DNA from: Paraspadella gotoi
Taxonomy: Eukaryota > Chaetognatha
DNA: 64,000 nt
Assembly (NCBI GenBank): GCA_051294375.1
Contig: CM119268.1
Coordinates: 14,217,420 to 14,281,419 of the forward strand
Direction: 5' to 3'
Shown here: in pieces, positions 40,029-57,836 of the stretch
Layout: every line of letters starts with the position of its first letter
Position numbering within the stretch: position 1 is the first letter of the stretch
Notes under the pieces: model-generated
The model's input: only the letters and a program-made list of their open reading frames with translations
Databases searched by the model: none
What the model was told of the DNA's origin: nothing
Program-made: the position numbers and the translations under genes

Positions 40029-41999
40029 ATATCCTTATCCAGTGGCGAAATGTATTTGAAGTTAAAATAACTCGCTCGCCTCCCCCCTTTTTTTTTAACC
40101 CGAGCCCCCATTAACGTTTTCTCGCTTCTCTGACCTTTTTTTCTTCCCTCACCCTAACCATCTTTCCTTTTTAATACCTTCCTCACCTTATCTCAACTCT
40201 TCATTCTTCTCATTCCCTCTTTCCTTCCCCCTCCGCCCTTTCTCCCTCCACTCCCCCCACCGCTAATTGCATGCAGCAGAGTGTTGTAATTATCTCTGAT
40301 TACGCCGACCGACCGTCTCACTACTTATTCATGCAACCCGTGGCGTGAAAGCCCAGCATAAATTCCCTTCACTTTAATTTTGAATTTTAAAAACCGCCGC
40401 CGCTCCTGGCCGCCCCGTTGCCGCGCGCGCCGCGCCGGCCTCTGGCGTATTGGCTGCCTTTCCTTTAAGATCGGTATTCAATTATTCCCGTTAAGCATAT
40501 TAAGTACTTCATCAAAAACTCTGCGAGTTCACGCTGCCACGCAAGGCGAGATGGACACACACGAGCTGGGGGGGATTTAAAAAAATAAGCGTATGGTGAC
40601 TAAGATTAAAACATTTTTTTTTCGTTCGCGTAAACGTATCTATAATCGACGACTTTACCGAGAAAATTTTAAGGTTCGATTCGGAAGAGGTCGTGAATTA
40701 TACCGCTCTGTCATATCGCTTAAACCCATCGTTGGCTGAGCCAAGTAGGCTCAAGACAACTCAATCACATCTATAAAATTAAAGTATAATTGTTAGTTTA
40801 TCGTTTGGACATGTTTCATAATTGATAGATTAAGATATTTGAATTCCCCTCACCCCCCCAAAAAAATTTATACGGTTTAAGCGCTGACACCCTGATTCTA
40901 TTTTTAGAAAAAAAAAAATTCCGGCCGTTGCATTCACCCTGTTGTCGCCAATCTCCGTCCTCTCGGCCTTCGAAAGTTTTTTTTTTCCCTCGTCAAACTT
41001 CCTTCACCCGAATCATGAGGAAGAAAGAAATGAGAAAAAGAAAGAGAAAAAGAAGAAGAAAGAAAAGAGAAAGAGAAACTGAAATAGATACAAAAAGAAA
41101 GAAAGAAGAAGAGAACAAAGAAAGAAAGAAAGAAAGAAAAAGAAAGAAAGAAAAAGGAAAAAAAAAGAAAACAGAAAAAAACACGAAGTCTTTCTCTCGT
41201 TTTAGTCGGGCCTCGCACCCTTCATTAAATATGCCAATTCCCTGCCCCCTCTTCGGCCCTTTCCTGAGCTGGGCGCGCAAATAAGCCCCCCCCCTCAACG
41301 CCCCCCTTTACATACCACCCTCGGTCGCGAATTTTTTAAAAGAAAATTCCACTCCCACCCAACCTTCGAACGACGACGACGTAGAAGACGAAGAGTCGAT
41401 GATTGAACTGGGCGAGGAAGAAGACTGACGACGGGAAGAAGAAAAGAAGTAATAATAACAAGAAGAAGACGATTGTCAAAAAGGCGACGAAAGATGGACA
41501 ACTCACTCACAACTAATTTTATTTTTAATAAAACATTATTAGGAGTTGTGTAACATCACACGTGGACCTAATAAGATCATCTCTCTCTTTTCCCGTTTAA
41601 TTGCCACAGTGTCATGAAGTTCTCTATCAGCTGACGTCTGAAAACAGGAGATACGATGCTTGACAATAAACCACGACGACGACGACATACAACAACAACA
41701 CAACAACAACAACAAGGTCTTCGAACTCAAAATCTCAATCTCCTAAGTTTCGCGCGTAAAAAAAAGAAAGAAAAAAAAAAAGAAAAGAAAATCTCCGCTC
41801 AACCCCGCCCGTCCTTTCTCGCTCCTGACCCGCGGGCCCCTTCTCCGCGAGTCGGCAGAGCCGGGGGTAGCCGTCGATCCGCAGCCGCGGCGCCGCTGTC
41901 TTATCTCCCCCCACGTCCCGGTTCGGGAGCGGGTGTCGGCGGCGGCGGCAGCGGCGGAATTCAAACAAAATCCCCGCGGCATTGTCCACGCTCTCACGC

Positions 42000-42007
42000 T
42001 CTCTCTC

Positions 42008-42091
<84 letters not shown>
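42000..42091. repeat. (CT)n microsatellite, block B
   Basis: The equivalent run in the second copy (53860-53960) is longer and uninterrupted. Confidence 0.9.
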
Positions 42092-42094
<3 letters not shown>

Positions 42095-42535
42095 GCGCCG
42101 GCGCTCGCTCCCTCGCCGACGGTCAGGCGCAGAAGGCATAGTTTCGCGAAGCTCCAACATCTGCCGAAAAGTCATAATTAATGAGAATCGTAAAAAAGTC
42201 TAGAGTTACAAAGAAGGGACTGGAACGCCTCGAGACCGGGAATATGACGTCAGGAGGAGGGAGGAGGAGTGAGGAGGAAGAGGAAGGAAGGAAGGAAGGA
42301 AGGTGGAGCCTTAGAGGAACGAGGCGAGGTGGAGGTATTAATGGAGGAAAGAAATATGAAGAGAAAAAGATCTACGGGAGGGAGAAAATGAAGAGGAGGA
42401 GGCGAGAAAGAAAAAAGGAGGAGGAGGAAGAGGAGCAGGATAACGACACGACGGCGAGACAGATACATATTAGTTCGCCTGTAAATTAGGCTCAGCTTTA
42501 AACCGGCGTTTGAGAAGGAGATGAGGGGGATTGTT

Positions 42536-42538
42536 GAG

Positions 42539-42609
<71 letters not shown>

Positions 42610-42640
42610 ACGAGAGAGAGAGAGAGAGAAGAGAAGAAGA
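42536..42640. repeat. (GA)n microsatellite, block B
   Basis: GA run. The equivalent in copy 2 is at 54418-54492. Confidence 0.9.
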
Positions 42641-43244
42641 GAAAGACGAAGGCGGAAAAGAGGACAAGACACACAGAGAGAAACATTGTGTTCGATGTTT
42701 ATGAAAAAGACAAAAAGAAAACTATTACTTTAATATTCGTAAACGAACACAAACAATGTTTAGAAGAGTAATCATATAAATGTCTAATCGTATTAAATTA
42801 GTTACAATAAATTGACCTTTTATGCGAGAAAAGTAAAGGTGTAAAATATAATTGATCAAGACATCCCGAATAAAAACGAGAAAAAGAACTGATAACTTGG
42901 TATAAAATTGACGAAATATCCATATTCAAAATGATAAATATTGTATTATAAATATTGATCGAGAACATCAGAATGAAAACGAAAAAAAACGCCGACATTG
43001 TCATTATGTGTAGAACAGAAAAAACCTTCGAAATATGATTTGGACGCTTCATCTATAGAGACATCCCGGGTAAAAAGAAAGAAAAGAAAAAACTAACATT
43101 GAGTGTAAAAAAAAGGCGTTGGTTGTGAGATGTGAAATGTGACGGGGCGAGCGCGACCTTGACAGAACAAAGCGGACTCTGGAGAGAATTCATCGCCGGC
43201 GTTGAGTCGTTGGGTCAATTATCCACACTGAGGCCAAGGTTCTT

Positions 43245-43249
<5 letters not shown>

Positions 43250-43309
<60 letters not shown>

Positions 43310-43335
43310 TTCTCTTCTCTCTCTCTCTCTTTTCT
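43250..43335. repeat. (CT)n microsatellite, block B
   Basis: CT run. The equivalent in copy 2 is at 55104-55182. Confidence 0.9.
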
Positions 43336-43897
43336 TTCCGTCTTTCTTCTCTATCTTCTTTATTCCGTTCATCATTTCAGGTTTGCCTCTTATTTTCTGT
43401 GAAAACTTTTGCTCTTTTTTAAAAAATTACACCCATGATAATATATGTCCATAGTTGATTGTTATTTTAATAATACAGGAGGGAGGGAAAACGGTGCCAA
43501 TTCCTTAAAGAACAAGTGAAATAGTGAAATAACACTTTACGAGTCATCTCCTTTAAACGATGGCGATCACGAAAAAAATCTGACGTCCTTTCTCACTAAT
43601 GGCTCTCGTGTCCTAAGGTACAATTTTTTTTCCCTTTTACACGAATCCCTCGAACCTCTCATCCTCTTTCTCTTCCTCCCGTCCCTCCCGTCCCTCCTCT
43701 CCTCCGGTGACCAAAATCCCCTGCGTTGACCCGAAGGACATTGCATGACCTTTGGGGTGACCTTTGAACTCTGACAACATTCACCCTCGCCCTGTTTTCG
43801 ATCGCCGAAAAAAAAATGTGACGGACCAAAATAATGTTTTCCCTCTCTTTTTGGCGACACCTGGTAAGTGGAATAGAGTATTGCGATTAGATAGTTG

Positions 43898-43962
43898 GCG
43901 AATGGCGAATGGTGATGAGTGAATGGTGAATGGTGAATGCTGAATGGTGAATGGCGAATGGT
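43898..43962. repeat. GAATGGT 7-bp minisatellite, block B copy 1
   Basis: GAATGGT and GAATGGC units, about eight copies with one interruption. The second copy at 55758-55830 is more regular and slightly longer. Confidence 0.85.
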
Positions 43963-45936
43963 ACTGCTAGTGCCTACAGATAGCGAAAGGCTGAAGTTTT
44001 ATTTAGACAATAAATAATCTAAAAAAAAATCGACCTCCAATTTAATAAAAATAATTGAACAGCTGATGGGAAACCTCGCGGGCGGCGCCATTAGCCAAAC
44101 TAAGTCGTCATCAGCTCGAATTCGATAGGAGATCCTCTCTTCCTTCTCCACCGCGTTAGAGTATAACTGGTCAGGCAGATAGTCAGACTTCGCACGCCTC
44201 CCACGTCCCAGGGAACAAATTTGAAACAAACAGAGGGCGAGAGGGAATTTGAAGTAAATGAAATGAAAGAATGAAAGGAAAGGAAGAGATGGAGAAATGA
44301 AGAAAGAAAGAAATGAAAAAAAAAAGAAAGAAAGAAACTCATAAAAGCGGCTGAGAGTTCGACGCTTCCGTCCACGGGGAATCCTTTCCTTTTTTCTCTC
44401 CCCCCCCTTTTTCTCCCGGAGAAAGTAAATTACCGGCCTCTTCCCCTTTTTTTCCTTTTTTTTCTCCTTTTCTTTCCTCCTTTTTTTTCCGCCACGCGAA
44501 ATTTGATTTATTCGTGGTGGGGAAGCGAAGGCGTCGCCGAGCGACTTATCCCTCTTTCTTTTTTTTGCATCTGGTCAATTTCTTACCATTAACTCCATCT
44601 GCCTTTTCCTTCGTCTCCCACGCTTCCTCTTCCTCCTCCTCTCCTCCTCCTTCCCTCTCCTCCTCCTCTTCCCGCCATTCCAATTTCTCAATAAGGTTCG
44701 CTATCTCTTTTTATTCAAATAAATTTTCTTTCTCGTCTTTTTCCTCGACTTTCACCCTTCTTTTTCTTTAATCTCTCCGTCCATTTCAGGTATAATATTT
44801 ATTCATCTACCAAAAGGTTTTGACCCATTAAATTCATCCGGTAGGTCTTAAAAGTGTAACGCACTTCCCTTATCGTACGTCCCCTGCCAATCTCCCTACA
44901 CCCCCCGCCCTCTCCCACTGCCCGCCACATCTTGACAACTCGTCGGCCTTTGAACGTCCAACGAGCGTCTCGAGGAAGAAAAGAAAGACGTTATGGGATG
45001 CGGTTGCTTCTGAAAAAAAAAAAGCGACTCGTTGAGAGCCGAAAATGCGCGGGGAAATGTGTTCCAAAAAACGGGTCTGTTATGGACGAAAAAAAAAGCA
45101 GAAATTTTGTGTCATATTGAAGAATCAATACAACAACAAAACAAATAAAAGGCCATGACAGCAAAATATTATAATTTTAACTTATAATTTTTAATCTTTA
45201 ACGATGAATAAACGTCTTGCCAGTTGCTTTGGGTGGATTCCAGTTTATTACGCAATCCAAAAATGCTGTCATAATTAACTAATATGTAATTAAGTAACAT
45301 GAGTGGCCAACCATGTTTCTAAGCTATGTTAAAACGCTGCACATTTACCTCGAGCTCCAATTTTTTTAAATTTCCCCTTTCTTCCTTCATTAGTCTATTT
45401 GTCATTGTTGTTGTTTTGTTTTTTCTTCCTTTCATTTTTCCCCTTTTCTCTTTGGCCGCTGGCGCTAAATCGTCCCTGGCGTTCGATTCTTTCGCGTCAT
45501 CGGCTTCGTGAAGTGAAGTCGACGACGAACAAAAAATGGAATGAAGAAATGGCGAAGACAGGGAAGAAACGAAAAAAAAAGGAAAATAGCTGACAAAAAT
45601 GCTGATATTGAAATGGATTGTTATTAATGCCAAATTACAAAAACATCATCGACATAATTTTAAAACCAAATATTATTCGGCGAGATTCAAATTATTTAAT
45701 GTAGTCAAAAAAAAAAACAACTAACAACAACCCAACAAGTGACCTATTACTCCAAATAATGAATTGCATAACTAAAAATAAGATGAAAAAATAGAACAAG
45801 ATCGGATAATTCCAATGATGGTTGCGCCGCAGTGATTTTATTTTCACGTATATCGAAACATGATATGAAATGACGTGATATAACTAAAGAACTTTTTTGC
45901 CCATGTATTTATGACACTCACTGCATCAAAATTCTG

Positions 45937-45961
45937 NNNNNNNNNNNNNNNNNNNNNNNNN
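45937..45961. other. 25-N assembly gap at the end of block B copy 1
   Basis: 25 Ns after GCATCAAAATTCTG. In the second copy (57836) the sequence continues without a gap. Confidence 0.95.
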
Positions 45962-45983
45962 TCTCTCTTTCTCCTTCTTCTCT

Positions 45984-46022
<39 letters not shown>

Positions 46023-47030
46023 CTCTCTCTCTCCTCTCTCTCTCTCTCTCTTCGTATATCCTTATCCCAGTGGGCGAAATGTATTTGAAAGTTAAAATAA
46101 CTCGCTCGCCTCCCCCTTTTTTTTTAACCCGAGCCCCATTAACGTTTTCTCGCTTCTCTGACCTTTTTTTCTCCCTCACCCTAACCATCTTTCCTTTTTA
46201 TACCTTCTTCCTCACCTTATCCTCAACTCTTCATTCTTCCCTACATTCCCTCTTTCCTTCCCCCTCCGCCCTTTCTCCCTCCACTCCCCCCACCGCTAAT
46301 TGCATGCAGCCAGAGTGTGTAAGTATCTCTGATTACGCCGACCGACGTCTCACTACTTATTCATGCAACCCGTGGCGTGAAAGCCCAGCATAAATTCCCT
46401 TCACTTTAATTTTGAATTTTTAAAAACCGCCGCCGCTCCTGGCCGCCCCGTTCGCCGCGCCGCGCCGCGCCGCGCCTCTGGCGTTGCCTTTCCTTTAAGA
46501 TCGTATTTCAATTATTCCCGTTAAGCAATTTAAGTACTTCATTCCAAAAACATCTGCGGAGTTCACGTGCCACGCAAGGCGAGATGGACACACACGAGCT
46601 GGGCGGGGATTTAAAAAAAAAGCCGTATGGGACTAAGATTAACATTTTTTTTTTTCGTTCGCGTAAACCGTATCTATAATCGACTGACTTTACGATGAAA
46701 ATTTTAATGGTTCGATCGGAAGAGGTCGTGAATTATACGCTCTGTCATATCGCTTAAACCATCGTTGGCTGAGCAAAAGTAGGCTCAAGACAACTCAATC
46801 TCATCTTTAAAATTAAAATATNNNNNNNNNNATCGCTTAAACCATCGATGGCTGAGCAAAAGTAGGCTCAAGACAACTCAATCACATCTATAAAATTAAA
46901 GTATAATTGTTAGTTTATCGTTTGGACATGTTTCATAATTGTAGATTAAGATATTTGAATTCCCCTCACCCCCCCAAAAAAATTTATACGGTTTAAGCGT
47001 GACACCCTGATTCTATTTTTAGAAAAAAAA
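45962..47030 (+). repeat. Partial third copy of the end of block A
   Basis: It matches about 39950-40920 in direct orientation with small indels, and is itself mirrored by 47056-48080. It contains an internal duplication around the 10-N gap at 46822. Confidence 0.9.
46822..46831. other. 10-N gap with overlapping flanks
   Basis: The roughly 70 bases before (46751-46821, from ATCGCTTAAACCATCG) and after (46832-46904) the gap are the same sequence with a few mismatches. The gap is therefore an unmerged contig overlap rather than missing DNA. Confidence 0.9.
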
Positions 47031-47055
47031 NNNNNNNNNNNNNNNNNNNNNNNNN
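47031..47055. other. 25-N gap at the centre of a palindrome
   Basis: The sequence left of the gap runs to the A-run after CTATTTTTAG. The sequence right of it is the reverse complement of the same locus. Confidence 0.95.
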
Positions 47056-48029
47056 GAAAAAAAAAACTTTCGAAGGCCGAGAGGACGGAGATTGGCGACA
47101 ACAGGGTGAATGCAACGGCCGGAATTTTTTTTTTTCTAAAAATAGAATCAGGGTGTCAGCGCTTAAACCGTATAAATTTTTTTGGGGGGGTGAGGGGAAT
47201 TCAAATATCTTAATCTATCAATTATGAAACATGTCCAAACGATAAACTAACAATTATACTTTAATTTTATAGATGTGATTGAGTTGTCTTGAGCCTACTT
47301 TGCTCAGCCATCGATGTTTAAGCGATATGACAGAGCGTATAATTCACGACCTCTTCCGATCGAACCATTAAAATTTTCATCGTAAAGTCAGTCGATTATA
47401 GATACGGTTTACGCGAACGAAAAAAAAAAATGTTAATCTTAGTCCCATACGGCTTTTTTTTTAAATCCCCGCCCAGCTCGTGTGTGTCCATCTCGCCTTG
47501 CGTGCAGCGTGAACTCGCAGAGTTTTTGGATGAAGTACTTAATATGCTTAACGGGAATAATTGAATACCGATCTTAAAGGAAAGGCAGCCAATACGCCAG
47601 AGGCCGGCGCGGCGCGGCGAACGGGCGGCCAGGAGCGGCGGCGGTTTTTTAAAATTCAAAATTAAAGTGAAGGGAATTTATGCTGGCTTTCACGCCACGG
47701 GTTGCATGAATAAGTAGTGAGACGTCGGTCGGCGTAATCAGAGATATTACACACCTGGCTGCATGCATTTAGCGGTGGGGGGAGTGGAGGGAGAAAGGGC
47801 GGGGGGGAAGGAAAGGAGGAATTGGAGAAGAATGAAGAGTTGAGATAAGGTGAGGAAGGTATTAAAAAAGGAAGATTAGGGATGAGGGAAGAAAAAAAAG
47901 GTCAGAGAAGCGAGAAAACGTTAATGGGGGCTCGGGTTAAAAAAAAAGGGGGGAGGCGAGCGAGTTATTTTAACTTCAAATACATTTTCGGCCACTGGAT
48001 AAGGATATGACGAAGAGAGAGAGAGAGAG

Positions 48030-48101
<72 letters not shown>

Positions 48102-49410
48102 TGAGAGAGAGAGACTCTCATTGTTTTTCTCCACCCCATATATTCTAAGCAGTTTTTTTGTTTCCTATCTTTTTTTTTAATTCAGGCGCCTTAAATTCTT
48201 GAATGGGTTAATCTCGACGTCCCGACCGAGTGGCCAAGTTTTTTTTTTTTTTCTTCTTCTTCTTATTTTTTTTCGTCGGGAATTTTTTATCTTTTTTTTT
48301 TTTCAGATCGTATTCATTTTTTTTTCTATATTTTACTGCGTTCATAAAATCGCTAAACCGAGACATATAATCAGAAATGTTTTGTTATTTCGTCCTCGTA
48401 ATTCGCGTGACTCTTCCATCTACGCGTTTTATCTTTATCACGTAGATAGATTTCATTACCCCACCCTTTCGCTCGCCCCCGACCTTTTTCCTCTTTTCCC
48501 AAAATTGAAGTACTCGCCGAGAGACTCTATAAGTAATTTTCGGTCGTCTGTCGGTCTGGTTGGTTTGTTGGTCAGTATGTCTGGCCGTTTCGGTCTGTCA
48601 CACTTACATAAAATCTATATTCAATTCGCCTTTAGTTAGTTGCTCATTTGTTAAGACAGGAAAAAAACTCAAATCTAAGGGACCGATACGCGCCGCCTTC
48701 AGGAAATTCTAAAACTATAAGAAATAAAATAGTCACTGTAGGCCAACACGATTGGAATCACCGTTCTTGTTTTCAGAATTGTTCTCCTTTTTAGTCTTTA
48801 GTCTTTAACTCCTCTTCCTAGACACATAGAAATTACACAATCCTATTCGTTCATCCATATTCCAGTAATTTTCATTATTTCTGGGCTAATAAACCTTTCA
48901 TTTGAGTATTCTCTTTTTTTTTTTATGCATTGCCCTCTCTTGGCCCAATTATCAGTTCACATTCGCCCTATCCCCTATTTCTTCGTCTTGTCTGACGCTT
49001 CTCTCTTTCTTTTACATTCGTTGTCTTCTTTCCAAAATTCTTTTCATCGTCTTCTTTTCTTTTTTTTAATTTTTTATCAGTATCCTAGACTATTTTTTTT
49101 CTTCTTTTGATCCAAGATTTTCTCTATTTATTCCTTTTCTCTGTCTGTCTCTTTCTCTCCCTCTCTTCTCTCTCGTCTCTCTCTCTCTCTATCTCTTTTC
49201 TTTCAATTCTCCCTCTTCCTCAGCTCCATCTCAGCACTCTCTAGATTGTTTCAACCTTCACCCTTCCGACACTCCTCTATTCCTGCTTCCTCTACTCCTC
49301 CTCCTCCTCCTCCTTTTCCTCCTTCTTCTGGCCCCCAGCGACGCGAGGAGGAGGAAAGACTCGGCGCCAAAGGAGGGACTTTCGGACGGGGAAGACCTTT
49401 CTGGTTGAGC

Positions 49411-49452
<42 letters not shown>

Positions 49453-49459
49453 AAGAGAT

Positions 49460-49506
<47 letters not shown>

Positions 49507-50583
49507 GAGAGATTGTTGACATAGAAATAGTAAGAGAGGGAAAAGAAAAAAGAACGAGAGAGAAAAGAGTGAGAGAGAGTAAATAACTTATGATAATCGG
49601 TGAAGTAGTAGTCAAAACATAACTACGTCTTGACTGTCTGATAGATAAAGGCAACTAACCAGAGCCAGAGGTGATAGTAAATTAAGAGTTTGTGTTGACC
49701 TAAGATCAAATCGATGACAAGCGCAAGCGTCGGGGAGGAAGAAGAAAAGGTGTCAGGTGGCGCAGCTGGTATTTCTTGTCAGCGGCAAAAAAAATAAAAA
49801 GGTCGGAAAAATGAAGGTTGTGAATATTCTGTGCGGAAAGCAGGTGTTAAAGATAAATTAAAATATAAGTGGTAATGGTACAAAATAGGAAAGTATAGCG
49901 TATTTATTAGAAAAATTTATTATAGACAATTCTAAATCCAGATTTTTACAGCAAGCTTTGTGATTTTGTGATTAATTGATGGGAGAGGAATGATTCACTG
50001 CGAACCATTGAAGAGTAAGCCAGTCTCTGTGTGGAGAAGTGGAGGCTTTTTGTCCCGTTTAGAGGAGAGTGGGTGGATGGGTGTTTCGCTCAGATGGTGA
50101 AGAGCGGGAGGAAAATAAATACAAAAAAGAAATATGGAAGAAAAAATGAATAAAAGGAAGAAAGAAAAAAGAAAGAAAGAAAAGAGAGAAAGAAAAAATA
50201 TAAAAAAAAAAGACATAAAGAAAGAATCAAAGAAAAAACAATGAAACAAAGAAACAAAGAAACAAAGAAATAGAGGAAGAAAGGAAAAAAGAAAAAAGAA
50301 AGAAAAGAAAGAACAACAGTTCTGCTTGGGGAAGGACAAGGGAGCGCATCTGAGCACACATCATTTACGTACTCGCGTCTATTATTTTTACAATTCGACG
50401 AAGCTCTTTCTCACTCTGAACCAGAGAGAAGAGAGAGAGAGAGAAAAGAGAGAGAAGGAAAGAGAGAGAGAGAGAGCAAGTCATCGACCGCTACTTCCGG
50501 TTTCGTTTGGCCTCAATTTAGAATCGACGTGGGCCGAAGGTTAAAAGTGAGTGACAGTCAGACTCTTGATGGTTTTTAAAGTG

Positions 50584-50628
<45 letters not shown>

Positions 50629-50784
50629 AAGAGAGAGAGCAAGAAAGAGAGAGATAGAGAGAGAGAGAGAGAGCAAGTCATCGACCGGCTACTCCGGTTT
50701 CGGTTTGGCCTCAATTAGAATCGACGCGGGCCGAAGTTTAAAAGTGAGTGAACAGTCAGACTCTGATGGTTTTTAAAGTGTGAT

Positions 50785-50790
<6 letters not shown>
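47056..50790 (-). repeat. Block A, inverted copy
   Basis: Reverse complement of about 37100-40986, starting exactly at the ten-base homopolymer that ends block A in copy 1. Indels relative to copy 1 disrupt every long frame. Confidence 0.9.
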
Positions 50791-50817
<27 letters not shown>

Positions 50818-50879
50818 TGAGAGAGAGAAAGAGCAAGAGAAAAAGAGAGAGAGATAGAGAGAGAGGAGAGGAGAGAGGA

Positions 50880-52560
50880 GGCATATGGTTGACTTTACCG
50901 CCACTGTCTCGACCATGAATAGGCCAGCCGCGAGTGACCCCGTGAGACACCTCGGCGGCGGAGTAGGTTCGCTCGTCTCTCCGCGGGTTTTCACTGCAAC
51001 GAAAATGACTCCTCCTCCTCATTCACCACCTTCGCTCCTTTTTCCGCGGTTCATTCGGGAGACTTTCGCGATATTTTGCCGATTTTCTCTTTTCTCTCTT
51101 CAATTTCTCCAGCTCTCTCTTTATTGCTTTTCGGTTTAGTTATTAACTTTTTTTTTCTGTCTACTGGCAGGGGTAGCCGCACTCAAATTCAAAAATTCTT
51201 TGTAAATCTTTATACAACCACGAAAAGAAAGGATATACCATGGATAAAAATTAAAATAAAATGGCATAATTTTACTTTTACCGACCGGAGTAGTTAGGAT
51301 TAGAATGGTTTATGGTTAGGAAAATTGGTAATAATTTTTAAAAAAAATGTTTAAATAAATATTTTAGGTATTTTTTCAAAAAACGCCAAAACCCCGGTCG
51401 TCAAAAGTAAAATTTTAACAATAAAATTATCGAATTTTTTTTCATAATTTTTAATTTTGTACTATCACTTTACTTTGCTTTGTCAGTCTGGTTCAAGTTT
51501 AACTTTGTCTTTTGTCTAGGAATTCTGACAGTGGTTTAGAGATGTCGCGTTCGATCACACTGCTCGCTTATGCGGGCTAAAAGTAAAACAAAAGTTCCTT
51601 TAATAATGTCTCTCCAGACTTACCACTTGCTACAGTTATACATAAATTAAACTCGAAAATAAGTTATTTAACTGTTAATATCAATAATAGTTTTTCAGAA
51701 TAGTCATTCTTACAAGATGCGATCTCATTAAATCATTTTTTCTATGGGATTTACTTGCAGCAGAAAATAATTGTAAGAAATTAGATATTAGAAAAAAGAA
51801 AGACATCGAATATATTACTTATGAAAAAAATGATGTTATTCTTACATATTTTTCTGCTGGAAAGAAGACTACAAAAAAATGCCTCAATTATAAATATATT
51901 TCACTGCTCATAAATTATATTTAATATATTGAGACTTTAAAAGTGATAAACCTTATAGTTATACATCTTGATAAGGTTAAAAGATTGTTTATCAAATCTG
52001 AAATGATCATATTGCATTGGGAAGCATATTTTTTTACTATATATGTTTTATTCTTTTTTCACTATAAAAAAATTAGCTAAAGAAATTTCTGCAGGTATCT
52101 CACATAAAAATATTCAGCCTTCCTCATGAATATTTTTCAAGTTTTATTTTTAGATGTGATATTTAACATTGTAACATTTAAAAAAGCACCGAGAAAAATA
52201 ATAAAAAATAGAAAGCAAAAACTTAAGAGAAGAGAAAAAGAGTCAGAGCGGTATTAGATGTGATTATTGTAACACATTGGTAACATTAAAAAGCTCGATA
52301 AAATAATAAAAATAGAAAAACAAAAACTTAGAGAGAGAGAGAAAAATAGTCAAAGCGGTATTTTCGCGGATCTTTCGCCACCGAGACCCGCGACGATCGC
52401 CCGTAGGTAGAGAAGGAAGAGGATCTCGTCATTTTCCGAGAGTCACCGACGCGGATGACCTCCGACTTCGACTGGCGGTAAGGGAGAGAGGAGCGGAAGG
52501 AAGGGGAAGCCTTTTGGTCGTCTCCGGCTCGGCGATTGTCGACCAACCCCATGAGAGAGA
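50880..52560. other. Sequence unique to the second copy, no gene seen
   Basis: It contains a short GC-rich patch (50890-51000) and then AT-rich DNA. The frames (50885-51139, 51076-51297) are unrecognised. A TTAGAGAGAG run starts near 52325. Confidence 0.4.
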
Positions 52561-52569
52561 AGAGAAGAG

Positions 52570-52781
52570 AGAGAGAGAGCAAGTCATTGACCGCTCGGGC
52601 CCTCTTTTTTCTCTTACCTGCTCGCTGTGCTCCCCGCGCGTCACCCCCTCATCTCACCCCATCTTGCCCGCGCCAGCGCACCTACGTGATGAGCGGCCTT
52701 GAGCAACTGACCTGTGCGACTGGTTTTGGTTTTTTTGGCCTCAATTAAATCGACGCGGGTCCGAAGGTAAAAGTGGAGTGA
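52570..52781 (-). repeat. 105-bp satellite unit interrupted by about 120 bp
   Basis: GAGCAAGTCATTGACCGCT at 52577-52595 and GGCCTCAATTAAATCGACGC at 52738-52757 are the two halves of the unit seen at 37003-37485. A GC-rich segment lies between them. It abuts block B copy 2 without a gap. Confidence 0.7.

Positions 52782-57836
<5,055 letters not shown>

Larger units (their letters stand above)
37000..40986 (+). repeat. Block A, copy 1 of a large duplication
   Basis: About 4 kb that recurs inverted at 47056-50790 with many single-base indels. Its last kilobase recurs a third time in direct orientation at 45962-47030. It contains microsatellites, TTTC-rich tracts (37630-37840) and no frame preserved between copies, so it is probably noncoding. 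It ends at a run of ten Ts (40977-40986). Confidence 0.9.
40987..45936 (+). repeat. Block B, copy 1 of a direct duplication
   Basis: About 4.95 kb repeated in the same orientation at 52782-57836. It begins CCCTCGTCAAACTTCC in both. It includes GA and CT microsatellites, a GC-rich patch (41800-41990), a GAATGGT minisatellite and several frames that are disrupted by indels between the copies. The right end is cut by a 25-N gap. Confidence 0.9.

Noticed and set aside
40380-40580. Frame with GLWRIGCLSFKIGIQLFP, similar in 47396-47659
   Set aside because: The conserved stretch is broken by indels between copies and lost in the third copy (46420-46620), so the similarity reflects duplication rather than coding constraint.
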